Part shown: piece by piece, positions 35,359 through 44,422 of the stretch
Position numbering within the stretch: position 1 is the first letter of the stretch
How the letters are laid out: every line of letters begins with the position of its first letter
Assembly: GCA_020848075.1 (NCBI GenBank)
Contig: JADLAV010000013.1
Span: 1-64,000 of the forward strand
From: Burkholderiales bacterium
GTDB taxonomy: Bacteria; Pseudomonadota; Gammaproteobacteria; Burkholderiales; SG8-39
Direction of reading: 5' to 3'
DNA length: 64,000 nt
Translations under genes and position numbers: made by a program
The notes under the pieces: model-generated
Told to the model about the DNA's origin: nothing
Seen by the model: the letters and a program-made list of their open reading frames with translations, nothing else
Database searches by the model: none

Positions 35359-36843
35359 TCAGAGGTGATAGGCCGCCTCGCCGTGGTAAGTGAGGTCCAG
35401 TCCTTCGCGCTCTTCTTCCACGGTTGCGCGCAGACCCACGATCAGATCGGCGATCTTGTATGCGATGAACGCCACGACGGCGGACCACACGAGCGTCAGC
35501 ACCACACCCTTGAACTGGATCCACAGCTGGGCGCCGATGCCCGGATAGCCGGTTGCGCCCGTGACCCAGTCGGTGACCAGCCCGGGGCCGCCGAGGCCCG
35601 GTGAATTGAACACCCCGGTGAGCAGCGCGCCGAGGATGCCGCCCACAGCGTGCACGCCGAACACGTCGAGCGCGTCGTCCACGCCGAGAATCCTCTTCAG
35701 GCCGTTCACGCCCCACAGGCAGACGAGGCCGGCCGCGAACCCGATGACGAACGCCCCCGGAATGCCCACGTTCCCCGCGGCCGGTGTGATCGCGACAAGA
35801 CCGGCGACGGCACCGGAAGCGGCGCCCAGCATCGACGGCTTGCCCTTGAAGACCCACTCGCCGAACATCCAGGACAGCACGGCGCACGCGGTTGCGAGGT
35901 AGGTGTTGATGAACGCGAGCGCGGCGGCGCTGTTCGATTCGAGCGCCGAGCCCGCGTTGAACCCGAACCATCCGGTCCACAGGAGCGATGCGCCGATCAT
36001 CGTCATCGTCAGGTTGTGCGGCGACAGGGCCTCCCTGCCGAAGCCGATGCGCTTGCCGAGCAGGTAGGCGCCGACCAGTCCCGCAACTCCGGAGTTGATG
36101 TGGACCACGGTGCCGCCCGCGAAGTCGAGCGCGCCCCACTGCCAGACGAGGCCGGCCTTCGCATTCATCGCGTCGACGACCCCCGGAGCGGTGTAGGCGT
36201 CGGGGCCCGCCCAGAACCAGACCATGTGCGCGATGGGCGTGTACGAGAAGGTGAACCAGATCACGACGAAGATCAGCACCGCCGAGAACTTCATCCGCTC
36301 GGCAACCGACCCGAGGATGAGGCAGCAGGTGATCGCGGCGAACGTCGCCTGGAAGGCGACATAGGCCAGCTCCGGCAGCGGCGTGCTCTTGCTGAAGGTG
36401 GCCGCCATCGCGAACGCGCCCGTCGATGCATCGAAGGTGCCGTTCAAGAACAGCCTGCCGAAGCCGCCGATGAACGCGTTTCCCTCGGTGAACGCGAGAC
36501 TGTAGCCGTACACGCACCACAGCACGGTCACGAGCGAGAACACGGCGAACACCTGCATGAGCATCGACAGCATGTTCTTCGAGCGGACGAGCCCGCCGTA
36601 GAACAGCGCGATCCCCGGCACGCTCATCATGAGAACGAGCGCCGTCGAGGTCAGCATCCACGCCACGTCCCCCTTGTTGGGCGCGGGCGTCGGCGTGGCG
36701 GCGGGCGCCCCGGTGGCCGCCGCGGGCGCCGCCGTGCCAGGTGCTGCGGCCGGTTCGGCGTTGGGCTTGACTTGCGCAAGCACCGGCGCCGCAAACGCGA
36801 CGATGCCGGCGAGCGCGACCAATGCAAGAAGCTTCTTGATCAC
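35359..36843 (-). CDS. amtB: ammonium transporter
   Basis: 494 aa Amt channel. It has a signal-like N-terminus (VIKKLLALVALAGIVAFAAP) and a Pro/Ala-rich segment to about residue 55, then eleven predicted membrane helices. Pore signatures include WMLTSTALVLMMSVPGIALF, AFVAITCC-like helix packing, PIAHMVWFWAGPDAYTAPG, DFAGGTVVHINSGVAGLVGA (twin-His region), GWFGFNAGSAL and DALDVFGVHAVGGILGALLT (second pore His). Start is GTG at 36843; no in-frame ATG fits. It is last in porin-glnK-amtB, 12 bp after glnK, and should import ammonium at the inner membrane under GlnK control. The NtrC/sigma-54 promoter upstream of the porin gene predicts nitrogen-limited expression. Confidence 0.97.
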   Translation of the reverse strand: MIKKLLALVALAGIVAFAAPVLAQVKPNAEPAAAPGTAAPAAATGAPAATPTPAPNKGDVAWMLTSTALVLMMSVPGIALFYGGLVRSKNMLSMLMQVFAVFSLVTVLWCVYGYSLAFTEGNAFIGGFGRLFLNGTFDASTGAFAMAATFSKSTPLPELAYVAFQATFAAITCCLILGSVAERMKFSAVLIFVVIWFTFSYTPIAHMVWFWAGPDAYTAPGVVDAMNAKAGLVWQWGALDFAGGTVVHINSGVAGLVGAYLLGKRIGFGREALSPHNLTMTMIGASLLWTGWFGFNAGSALESNSAAALAFINTYLATACAVLSWMFGEWVFKGKPSMLGAASGAVAGLVAITPAAGNVGIPGAFVIGFAAGLVCLWGVNGLKRILGVDDALDVFGVHAVGGILGALLTGVFNSPGLGGPGLVTDWVTGATGYPGIGAQLWIQFKGVVLTLVWSAVVAFIAYKIADLIVGLRATVEEEREGLDLTYHGEAAYHL

Positions 36844-36855
36844 GTCATTTCTCCC

Positions 36856-37248
<393 letters not shown>

Positions 37249-38118
37249 CTAGAACGTCCGCTGCACGTAGGCGACGAACTTGCCCTTGGCGATGTTCTTC
37301 GGATACGCGCCACAGCCAAGTGCGTTGCAGTCGGCGGGGCTGCCGTAGCCGATGGCGTTGACGCGGCTCGTGCCGGCGTAATAGGCACCCAGGGTCGTGT
37401 TCGACAGCACCTTGGTCGCCTTGCCGAGGTCGTAGGTCGCGCCGAGCTTCCAGTCGTTGTAGCTGTACAGCTCGTCGTTCGAGAGCGGCACGCCCCCGGC
37501 CGCGACGTTGCGCGGATCGGTGCCCGAGTACTTCTGGATGCCGTAGTGGGCTTGCAGCGCGAGCCCGGTGTCGCCGACGGGGTAAGCCGCCGAGAGATCG
37601 AGATACCACGTGCCGGCGCTGTCGCGCACCGCGAAGGTCTTGCTGCTGACGCTGTAGGAGTATTTCAGGGTGAACCACTTCCAGCCGAGCGCGCCGTAGA
37701 GCTCCTGCGTGTCGCCCTTCTGACCGTCGAAGGCCGGCAGGCTGTTCACGGTTCCCGGGTAGTAGTAGTAGAGGAAGCCGACGTCGTAAGTGAAGTCGCT
37801 CGCGCCTATGTTGCCCCGGAGGCCGCCGTACCAGTCCCACTCGAGGCTCGAGGAGCTGTACTGGTTACTGTCACGCAGCCACGAGATGTTCGAGGCCCAG
37901 GTGCCGGCGTAGGCGCTCGCCGGGCCGAAGTCGTAGGCGTAATCGAGACCGCCCTGGACGGCAGGATCTCCGTTGGTCTGGCTCAGGCCGCGGAAGACGT
38001 ATTCGCTGAAGAGCCCGACGTTGGCGGTGAAGGTGTGCGGCGAGTCCGCCGCGAGCGCGGGCGCGGCGGGCAGCGCCAGCGTTCCGAGGCACGCCGACAG
38101 GATGAGAAGTTTCTGCAT
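37249..38118 (-). CDS. TorF-family putative outer-membrane porin
   Basis: 289 aa. A Sec signal peptide (MQKLLILSACLGTLALPAAPALAA) is followed by alternating amphipathic strands rich in aromatics: TANVGLFSEYVFRGLSQTNG, DFTYDVGFLYYYYPGTVNSL and GKFVAYVQRTF at the C-terminus with the terminal Phe expected for outer-membrane barrels. The SEYVFRGLSQT motif defines the TorF/Gcw_chp group. In many betaproteobacteria this gene heads a glnK-amtB operon, as here, and is likely nitrogen-regulated. It may provide a route for small nitrogen sources, which is inferred from context. Confidence 0.88.
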   Translation of the reverse strand: MQKLLILSACLGTLALPAAPALAADSPHTFTANVGLFSEYVFRGLSQTNGDPAVQGGLDYAYDFGPASAYAGTWASNISWLRDSNQYSSSSLEWDWYGGLRGNIGASDFTYDVGFLYYYYPGTVNSLPAFDGQKGDTQELYGALGWKWFTLKYSYSVSSKTFAVRDSAGTWYLDLSAAYPVGDTGLALQAHYGIQKYSGTDPRNVAAGGVPLSNDELYSYNDWKLGATYDLGKATKVLSNTTLGAYYAGTSRVNAIGYGSPADCNALGCGAYPKNIAKGKFVAYVQRTF

Positions 38119-38167
38119 GGTGCGTGCCCTTTGAAAAGCTGCAAAGAAGAAATAGCGCCACCTGTCC

Positions 38168-38183
38168 TGCACGAGGCGTGCCA
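38168..38183 (-). promoter_or_regulatory. sigma-54 (-24/-12) promoter of porin-glnK-amtB
   Basis: On the minus strand TGGCACG-CCTC-GTGCA matches the RpoN consensus (TGGCACG-N4-TTGCA) at all key positions, with GG and GC at correct spacing. It lies 50 bp before the porin ATG. Two NtrC-type enhancer boxes lie upstream. Confidence 0.88.
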
Positions 38184-38246
38184 GAATTTTTTGCATCGTG
38201 TAATCAAGCGAGTGCGCCGCAGCGGCGGACTGGAAAGTGGATGGCC

Positions 38247-38261
38247 GCACTTCGGCAGTGC
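38247..38261. promoter_or_regulatory. NtrC-binding site (proximal)
   Basis: GCACT-TCGGC-AGTGC is a perfect dyad matching the NtrC core (GCACY-N5-RGTGC), about 65-80 bp upstream of the -24 element, at a normal enhancer distance. Confidence 0.75.
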
Positions 38262-38277
38262 GCATGGCATTCTTCGC

Positions 38278-38292
38278 GCACCGCAGGGGTGC
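38278..38292. promoter_or_regulatory. NtrC-binding site (distal)
   Basis: GCACC-GCAGG-GGTGC matches the classical NtrC site (GCACC-N5-GGTGC), centred 24 bp plus about 7 bp (31 bp, three helical turns) from the proximal box. Two sites on one DNA face suit cooperative NtrC oligomers. Confidence 0.8.
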
Positions 38293-38371
38293 GTCTGTGA
38301 AGTCAGCGTCCGGGGTCACCGGGCCCCTGTGCTAGACTGGATTCGCCATCGGCCGAATGCAGGCGGCGCCA

Positions 38372-38641
38372 ATGCCATCCGCCAAGCTCATCGACGAGAT
38401 CAACGCACGCCTCGGCGAGCTCTTCGCCGCGAATCCCGCCCGGGACATCGAGCGCAACGTGCGCGCGCTGGTGGTCTCGGGGCTGGAGCGCCTCGAGCTC
38501 GCAACGCGCGAGGAGTTCGACGTGCAGGCCAAGGTCCTCGCACGCACCCGCGAGAAGCTCGGTGCGCTCGAGGCCCGCGTTGCGGAGCTCGAGCGGCAGC
38601 TGGCAGCCGAAGGCGGCACAGGCGGCGGCGCTGCTGTCTGA
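38372..38641 (+). CDS. ubiK: ubiquinone biosynthesis accessory factor UbiK (YqiC/BMFP family)
   Basis: 89 aa. It begins MPSAKLIDEINARLGELFAA with the amphipathic helix of the family. A coiled-coil follows to the C-terminus (EEFDVQAKVLARTREKLGAL, EARVAELERQL). UbiK forms a complex with UbiJ and membrane lipids to assist the late ubiquinone hydroxylation steps. An earlier in-frame ATG at 38357 exists, but the family starts at the second Met. It is divergent from the nitrogen-regulated porin operon and directly upstream of comM, an arrangement common in betaproteobacteria. Confidence 0.82.
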   Translation: MPSAKLIDEINARLGELFAANPARDIERNVRALVVSGLERLELATREEFDVQAKVLARTREKLGALEARVAELERQLAAEGGTGGGAAV

Positions 38642-38761
38642 CGGCCCGTGGCGGCGGTCTTTCACCCCGCCCGCCGGCCATCCCGCCATTCGATTGCGCC
38701 GGTCATCCCGGGCCAGGGGGAAGGCGTTCATCGCTCATCCGAGGCCACACAGGAACCCGCG

Positions 38762-40261
38762 ATGGGGCTTGCCGTCGTCTATAGCCGCGCGCTTGCCGGG
38801 CTCGATGCCCCGCTCGTGACCGTCGAGGTCCATCTCGCGAACGGGCTGCCCAGCTTCACGATCGTCGGTCTCGCCGATACCGAGGTGAAGGAGAGCCGCG
38901 AGCGCGTGCGCGCCGCCCTCGTCAACTGCCGGTTCGACTTCCCGGCGCGGCGGATCACGGTGAACCTCGCGCCCGCCGAGCTGCCGAAGGAGAGCGGGCG
39001 CTTCGACCTGCCGATCGCGCTCGGGATTCTCGCCGCATCGGCGCAGATTCCCGCGGAGCCACTCGCGCGCCACGAGTTCGCCGGCGAGCTCTCGCTCTCG
39101 GGCGAGCTGCGCCCGGTACGCGGGGCGCTCGCGATGACGCTCCGCGCCTCGCGCGACGGCCGGGCCTTCGTGCTCCCGGAGTCGAGCGCCCGCGAAGCGG
39201 CGCTGGTCGACGACGCTGCCGTCTATCCCGCGCCCACCCTGCTCGCGGTGTGCGCACATCTCGCGGGCGAATCGTCCCTCGTGCCGCAACCGCCGGCCGC
39301 GAGCGCCGCGCGCCCCCGTTATCCCGATCTCGCCGACGTGAAGGGGCAGGCGCACGCGAAGCGCGCGCTCGAGGTTGCGGCGGCCGGCGGCCACAGCCTG
39401 CTGATGGTGGGTCCGCCCGGGACCGGCAAGTCGATGCTCGCGGCGCGGCTGCCCGGCCTGCTGCCCGACATGACGGTGCAGGAAGCGCTCGACTCCGCGG
39501 CGGTGCGCTCCCTCTCGACCTCGGGATTCCGCATCGACGACTGGCGTGCCCGCCCGTTCCGCGCGCCGCACCACTCGGCATCCAGCGTGTCCCTCGTCGG
39601 CGGCGGCGGCGATCCGCGCCCGGGCGAAATCTCGCTCGCGCATCGCGGCGTGCTCTTCCTGGACGAGTTACCGGAGTTCGCGCGCAAGGTGCTCGAGATG
39701 CTGCGCGAGCCGCTCGAGTCGGGGCGCGTGACGATCTCGCGCGCGGCGCGGCAGGTGGATTTTCCGGCGCGCTTCCAGCTCGTGTCGGCGATGAACCCCT
39801 GCCCGTGCGGGTACCTCGGGCATTTCAGCGGGAAGTGCCGCTGCACGCCGGATCAGGTAGCACGTTATCGCGGGAAGCTCTCCGGCCCCCTGCTCGACCG
39901 CATCGACGTTCAGATCGAGGTGCCCGCGGTCCCGCAGGAGGAGCTTCTGCGCCAGTCAGGCGGCGAATCCTCCGAGACGGTGCGCGAGCGGGTGTCCAGG
40001 GCGCGCGCGGTGCAGCTTGCGCGCCAGGGAAAGCCGAATTGCGAGCTCGCCGCGCGCGAGCTCGATCGGCATTGCCGGGTCGGCACTCCGGCCGAGGCGT
40101 TGCTGAAGAGCGCGATCGCGCGGCTCAACCTTTCGGCGCGCGCCTACCACCGCGTGCTGAAGCTCGCGCGGTCCATCGCCGATCTCGCGGGCGAGGAGAG
40201 CGTTCTCGCTGCCCACGTCGCCGAGGCGGTGCAGTACCGGCGGCTCGACCGCGTGGCTTAG
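38762..40261 (+). CDS. comM: ComM/YifB Mg-chelatase-like AAA ATPase
   Basis: 499 aa. The N-terminal ChlI/LonS5-like domain opens GLAVVYSRALAGLDAPLV and NGLPSFTIVGLADTEVKESR. The AAA core has Walker A GPPGTGKSMLAARLPGLLPD, Walker B LFLDELPEF and the sensor around MNPCPCGYLGH. The Cys-rich SGKCRCTPDQVARYRGKLSG insert matches the family, with a C-terminal helical domain (LNLSARAYHRVLKLARSIAD). ComM is a hexameric helicase that drives branch migration during natural transformation. The ATG at 38762 begins at the conserved N-terminus; upstream reading is low quality. apaH follows after 10 bp. Confidence 0.95.
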   Translation: MGLAVVYSRALAGLDAPLVTVEVHLANGLPSFTIVGLADTEVKESRERVRAALVNCRFDFPARRITVNLAPAELPKESGRFDLPIALGILAASAQIPAEPLARHEFAGELSLSGELRPVRGALAMTLRASRDGRAFVLPESSAREAALVDDAAVYPAPTLLAVCAHLAGESSLVPQPPAASAARPRYPDLADVKGQAHAKRALEVAAAGGHSLLMVGPPGTGKSMLAARLPGLLPDMTVQEALDSAAVRSLSTSGFRIDDWRARPFRAPHHSASSVSLVGGGGDPRPGEISLAHRGVLFLDELPEFARKVLEMLREPLESGRVTISRAARQVDFPARFQLVSAMNPCPCGYLGHFSGKCRCTPDQVARYRGKLSGPLLDRIDVQIEVPAVPQEELLRQSGGESSETVRERVSRARAVQLARQGKPNCELAARELDRHCRVGTPAEALLKSAIARLNLSARAYHRVLKLARSIADLAGEESVLAAHVAEAVQYRRLDRVA

Positions 40262-40271
40262 GCAGCTCCGC

Positions 40272-41111
40272 GTGGCGGCCTACGCGATCGGCGACGTGCA
40301 GGGCTGTTTCGCTGCGCTGCAAGCGCTGCTCGCGGAATGCGCATTCGACGCCGCGCGGGACCGGCTGTGGTTCGTGGGCGACCTGGTGAACCGCGGCACG
40401 CAATCGCTCGAGGTGCTCCGGTTCGTGCGCGCGCTCGGCGATCGCGCTACGGTCGTTCTCGGCAACCACGACATCCACCTGTTCGCGCTCGCCGAGGGGT
40501 TTGGCAAGCGGCGCGAGGATGACACTTTCGACGACGTGCTCGCCGCGCCCGACTGTGACGAGCTGCTCGCATGGCTGCGCGCGCGGCCGATGCTGCACGT
40601 CGACTCCGGCTACGCGATTGTGCACGCCGGCCTGCTCCCGGCATGGTCGATCGAGCAGGCGCAGGCGCTCGCTGGAGAAGTGGAATCGGCGTTTCGGGGC
40701 CCTGGCTACCGCGATTTCCTGGCAGGGCTCTACGGCGCCAAGCCCGCGCGCTGGGACGCGAGCCTGCGCGGCGTCGATCGATTGCGAGTCATCGTGAACG
40801 CGATGACGCGAATGCGATTCGTGACCGCCGACGGCGAGATGGAGTTCCACGCGATGGGACGGCCGGACGAGGCGCCGCCCGGATACGTGCCGTGGTTCGA
40901 CGCACCGGGCCGCGCGAGCCGCGCGGTGCCGATCATCTTCGGGCACTGGTCGGCGCTCGGTGTGCTGCTGCGTTCGGATCTGCTCGCGCTCGACAGCGGT
41001 TGCGTGTGGGGGGGCAGGCTGAGCGCCGTGCGGCTGGAGGATCGGGCGCTCTATCAGGTGTCGTGCGAGGTGTCGTGCGCGGCCGCGCGCTCGCAAGCGC
41101 GCGCACGGTAG
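40272..41111 (+). CDS. apaH: symmetrical bis(5'-nucleosyl)-tetraphosphatase
   Basis: 279 aa, standard ApaH length. It hydrolyses Ap4A to two ADP using a dinuclear metal centre. Phosphoesterase motifs appear in order: YAIGDVQGCFAALQALL (GDxxG), FVGDLVNRG (GDxVxRG) and VLGNHDIHLFALAEG (GNHD), with later His in VHAGLLPAWS and FGHWSALGV. The GTG start at 40272 lies 10 bp after comM. It is convergent with the glycine-zipper lipoprotein gene. Confidence 0.95.
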   Translation: MAAYAIGDVQGCFAALQALLAECAFDAARDRLWFVGDLVNRGTQSLEVLRFVRALGDRATVVLGNHDIHLFALAEGFGKRREDDTFDDVLAAPDCDELLAWLRARPMLHVDSGYAIVHAGLLPAWSIEQAQALAGEVESAFRGPGYRDFLAGLYGAKPARWDASLRGVDRLRVIVNAMTRMRFVTADGEMEFHAMGRPDEAPPGYVPWFDAPGRASRAVPIIFGHWSALGVLLRSDLLALDSGCVWGGRLSAVRLEDRALYQVSCEVSCAAARSQARAR

Positions 41112-41152
41112 CCGGCTCGAACCGGTCGCAGTCGAAGTACTCCCGCCGCGTG

Positions 41153-41611
41153 CTAGTGGGTCACGCGCGTCGTCCCGTTCTGGGACACGAGTCGGACGCG
41201 CTCGCCAGGCTTGAAGACCTCGTCGGCCTCCTGGACGATCGCGAGGAGCTCGCCGTTGTCGAGACGGACGGTGATTTCGATCCCCTCCCTGCGAGTGATG
41301 GCCTCCTCGGCCGCGGCGCCAGCCACGCCGCCGGCCACTGCCCCGAGCACCGCCCCGACTGCTGAACCACGCCCGTGCCCGATGCTGCTGCCGGCGATGC
41401 CGCCGACCGCGCCGCCAGCGACGGTGCCGACCGGCGTCTTGGTGCCTTCAATCGTCACCGACCGGACGCTCTCGACGACGCCCATGCGGACGGTCTGCTC
41501 GCGCCGCGCCTCGTCGCGCGAATAGACGCTGCCGGAGCGGCTCGACTGGCAGCCGGCCAGCAGGGCGGCGGCGAGCGCGAGTGCCAGCACGACCGCGGAC
41601 TTCGAATGCAT
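41153..41611 (-). CDS. glycine-zipper 2TM-domain lipoprotein (SlyB-like)
   Basis: 152 aa. The signal peptide ends in a lipobox LLAGC (Cys21), so lipidation and outer-membrane anchoring are expected. Mid-protein is a Gly/Ala-rich zipper (VAGGAVGGIAGSSIGHGRGS, AVGAVLGAVAGGVAGAA), followed by a small C-terminal beta domain (EITVRLDNGELLAIVQEADE). This is the SlyB/Pcp layout linked to envelope integrity. It lies 12 bp before the PfkB-type kinase gene's stop on the same strand. Function beyond envelope association cannot be assigned. Confidence 0.85.
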   Translation of the reverse strand: MHSKSAVVLALALAAALLAGCQSSRSGSVYSRDEARREQTVRMGVVESVRSVTIEGTKTPVGTVAGGAVGGIAGSSIGHGRGSAVGAVLGAVAGGVAGAAAEEAITRREGIEITVRLDNGELLAIVQEADEVFKPGERVRLVSQNGTTRVTH

Positions 41612-41623
41612 CGTGATCCCCCT

Positions 41624-42562
41624 TCAACTCCAGAGCGCGGCGCCGAATGCCCGGTGGTAGCGTGCGCCGATCTCCGCGCGCGTAGAACGATGGTTCTGTC
41701 CGCCCCGCGAGGCAACCTTGATCGACCCCATCAGCGACGCCAGGCGGCCGATCTTCGGCCAATCCCAGCCGGCGCCGATACCATAGAGCAACCCGGCGCG
41801 GTAGGCGTCCCCGCAGCCGGTCGGGTCGATCACTTCTTCTGCTTCAACGCTCGGAATCTCGATGCGTTGACCCTCGGCCAGGATCGTCGAGCCGGCCGCG
41901 CCCCGCGTGACCACGAGCGCCTCGACCCCTTCGGCGAGCGTCGCCAGGTCCCGGCCGGTCTTCTCTTCGATCATCTTGCCCTCGTAATCGTTCACCGCGA
42001 GGTACGACGCGAGGCCGATCATCTCGAGCAGCTCGCCCGCCGAGAACATCGGCAGTCCCTGGCCCGGGTCGAACACGAACGGAATGCCGGCCGCGGCCAG
42101 TTCGTGCGCGTGCTGCAGCATGCCGTCGCGGCCGTCGGGGGCGACGATCGCGAGCCCGGCATCCGTTGCCGGCGCGATCCGGTTCAGGTGCGAGTGATTC
42201 ATGGCTCCCGGATGGAACGCGGTGATCTGGTTGTCGTCGAGGTCGGTCGTGATGAACGCCTGCGCGGTCAGCGTTCCCGGCACGACGCGCACGTGGTCGC
42301 GCGGCAGGCCGAGGGCGTCCAGGCGTTCGAGATACGGCGTGGCGTCCTCGCCCACTGCCGCCATCACCATCGGCTCGCCGCCGAGCAGCTTGAGGTTGTA
42401 GCCGATGTTCCCCGCGCATCCGCCGAACTCTCGCCGCAGGTCCGGCACGAGGAAGGCGACGTTCAGGATGTGGATCTGCTCGGGCAGGATGTGCTCCTTG
42501 AACCGGCCCTTGAAGACCATGATGTTGTCGAATGCGATCGAACCGCAGATCAACGTGCGCAT
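41624..42562 (-). CDS. PfkB-family carbohydrate kinase, adenosine-kinase-like
   Basis: 312 aa ribokinase fold. The N-terminus CGSIAFDNIMVFKGRFKEHI and FGGCAGNIGYNLKLLGGEP carry the substrate-binding GG motif. The catalytic signature is EEVIDPTGCGDAYRAGLLYG, in which GCGD replaces the commoner GAGD but keeps the catalytic Asp. TAQAFITTDLDDNQITAFHPGA is typical of bacterial adenosine-kinase-like members. It would phosphorylate a nucleoside or sugar with ATP in the cytosol. The ATG at 42562 gives the standard N-terminus. Substrate assignment to adenosine is plausible but not certain. Confidence 0.85.
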   Translation of the reverse strand: MRTLICGSIAFDNIMVFKGRFKEHILPEQIHILNVAFLVPDLRREFGGCAGNIGYNLKLLGGEPMVMAAVGEDATPYLERLDALGLPRDHVRVVPGTLTAQAFITTDLDDNQITAFHPGAMNHSHLNRIAPATDAGLAIVAPDGRDGMLQHAHELAAAGIPFVFDPGQGLPMFSAGELLEMIGLASYLAVNDYEGKMIEEKTGRDLATLAEGVEALVVTRGAAGSTILAEGQRIEIPSVEAEEVIDPTGCGDAYRAGLLYGIGAGWDWPKIGRLASLMGSIKVASRGGQNHRSTRAEIGARYHRAFGAALWS

Positions 42563-42644
42563 GTCAGTCGTCCGCGGGGCTTGCACAGCAAGCCCGGTTG
42601 ATGAAGGTGGTCACGCAGGTTCTCATTGGGAGCCTCGCCGCATC

Positions 42645-43514
42645 TCACGGGTAGAAGACCAATAGCCGGTAGCCGCGCGCCGGCAGGGTATCGACGTCGA
42701 GCAGCAGGCGCAGCGACTGCTCGGCGCCGGCAGGGAACGCCTGCTCGAACTCGGCGCGCGGGCCGAGGTAGTCGCGCGGCGCGAGGACGCGCCGCGCGAT
42801 CGCCCGGTCCTGCGCGTCGGTGAGCGTCAGCTCGAGCCACGGTTGCTGCTGGACGAACGGAGCGCGGTTGCGCAGCACCGCGGAGAGCGCGATCACGCCC
42901 TGCGCGCTGGCGTCGGGCTGCATCTCGGATGCCTCGATCGTCACGAGGCTCGCGTGCGACGGCAGCGGTACCTCGCATCCGAGCGCTTCGCACGCGCGGC
43001 CGAGCCAGCCACGAACCTCGGGCACGTGCCCCGCGATATCGCTGCGGAAGTGGAAAATCGCCTGCAGGGCGAGCAGCAGCGCGAGCGCGAGGCCGCCTAC
43101 GCTCCACAATGCCGCGCCGATCCGCGAGCGGCGACGGCGGTGCGGGCCGAAATCGTAGTCCTCCTCGCTCTCCGCGTACGAGATCTCCGCCTCGCGCCCG
43201 GTCGGCGGGAGGGTCGGCGCGCCGCGCGCGCCCCGGATCGGCTCGTCCGCTGCCGGCCGACTGAATGGCGCGGATGGCGGCTCATCGATCCGCGTGCGGG
43301 TGGGCTCCGGCAGCGGCTCCGCGGGCGCCTGAGCGGGACGATCGGACGCCCGCGGGATCGCCGCGTCGCCCGGCTCCTCGGCGTCCGGCGTCAGCGACAG
43401 GCGCGCGTCGAACACGACCGCACAGCGACCGCAGCGCACCCGTCCGTCGCGCGCGTCGAGCTGGTGGCGATGCACCCGGAACGCGGTTTCGCAGGACGGA
43501 CAGCGGGTGATCAT
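42645..43514 (-). CDS. DUF3426 protein with N-terminal zinc ribbon
   Basis: 289 aa. It starts MITRCPSCETAFRV with CxxC, then RVRCGRCAVVFDAR with the second CxxC, an MJ0042-type zinc ribbon. A long Pro/Ala/Glu-rich linker (about 45-125) leads to one transmembrane helix (ALWSVGGLALALLLALQAIF), then a DUF3426 periplasmic-type beta domain (IALSAVLRNRAPFVQQQPWL). The ATG at 43514 overlaps the prmA stop as ATGA, indicating translational coupling. The gene is usually found next to prmA in betaproteobacteria. Its role is unknown. Confidence 0.88.
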   Translation of the reverse strand: MITRCPSCETAFRVHRHQLDARDGRVRCGRCAVVFDARLSLTPDAEEPGDAAIPRASDRPAQAPAEPLPEPTRTRIDEPPSAPFSRPAADEPIRGARGAPTLPPTGREAEISYAESEEDYDFGPHRRRRSRIGAALWSVGGLALALLLALQAIFHFRSDIAGHVPEVRGWLGRACEALGCEVPLPSHASLVTIEASEMQPDASAQGVIALSAVLRNRAPFVQQQPWLELTLTDAQDRAIARRVLAPRDYLGPRAEFEQAFPAGAEQSLRLLLDVDTLPARGYRLLVFYP

Positions 43515-44404
43515 CGCCATCGTCGCACGCCTTCCAGCACGGCCCACTCCTCGGCCACGTCGAAGATCTGCATCTCGAACCATTCCGCGTACGCGTCCCG
43601 CACTTCGGCCGCCTGCGACTCGAGCAGTCCCGCGAGGGCAAGGCGGCCGCCGCCGCGGGTGTGCCGCGCGAAGAGCGGCGCGAGCACCTTGAGCGGGTTG
43701 GCGAGGATATTGGCGACCACGAGATCGGCGTCCACGTCGAGCGGTGCCTCGGCGCTCTGAAACCGGACCCGGACCGCGTTCGCCGCCGCGTTGTCGCGCG
43801 CGGCCGCGACTGCGGCGGGGTCGATGTCCACGCCGATCGCGCTTGCCGCGCCGAGCTTCACCGCGGCGATGGCCAATATACCGGAACCGCAGCCGTAGTC
43901 GAGCGCGACCGCGCCGCGCCGCACGTTGCGCGCGAGCCAGCGGAGGCACATCCGGGTGGTGGGATGGCTGCCGGTGCCGAACGCGAGCCCGGGATCCAGC
44001 ACGATGTTGATCGCACCCGGATCCGGCGGGACGCACCACGAGGGCACGATCCAGAGACGATCGTCGATGCGTGCCGGCTGGAACTGCGCCTGCGTTACCC
44101 GCACCCAGTCCGCATCGGCGACCGCCTCGGTAGCGAACGCGGGCGCAGTGGCGAGGCCCGCGCGCTCGGCGGCGGCCGCCACCAGCGCGGCGCAGTCGGC
44201 CTCGGGCGCGTAGAGCGCACGCAGCATGCTCCGCCCCCAGGGCATGGGCTCCCCGCCCGCTGCTTCGAAGAGCGGCTGCTCCGCAGGGGTGCCGGCCGCG
44301 GCGTCCTCGACGCTCACCGAAGATGCGCCGAGCTCGAGCAGCGCATCGGAGAGCGGGCCCGCCTCATCGGCGGCGGCTTCGATGACGAGCGACACCCAGG
44401 GCAC
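43511..44404 (-). CDS. prmA: ribosomal protein L11 methyltransferase
   Basis: 297 aa. It starts at GTG 44404 with the typical N-terminus PWVSLVIEAAADEAGPLSDA. The central LDPGLAFGTGSHPTTRMCLR is the PrmA hallmark. The SAM site is ALDYGCGSGILAIAAVKLGA, followed by GVDIDPAAVAAARDNAAANA and the catalytic VVANILANPLKVLAPL. PrmA trimethylates ribosomal protein L11. It follows accC by 18 bp, and the accB-accC-prmA order is the standard betaproteobacterial arrangement. Confidence 0.96.
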   Translation of the reverse strand: MPWVSLVIEAAADEAGPLSDALLELGASSVSVEDAAAGTPAEQPLFEAAGGEPMPWGRSMLRALYAPEADCAALVAAAAERAGLATAPAFATEAVADADWVRVTQAQFQPARIDDRLWIVPSWCVPPDPGAINIVLDPGLAFGTGSHPTTRMCLRWLARNVRRGAVALDYGCGSGILAIAAVKLGAASAIGVDIDPAAVAAARDNAAANAVRVRFQSAEAPLDVDADLVVANILANPLKVLAPLFARHTRGGGRLALAGLLESQAAEVRDAYAEWFEMQIFDVAEEWAVLEGVRRWR

Positions 44405-44422
44405 CGGTGCGTTCTCCCGCGC

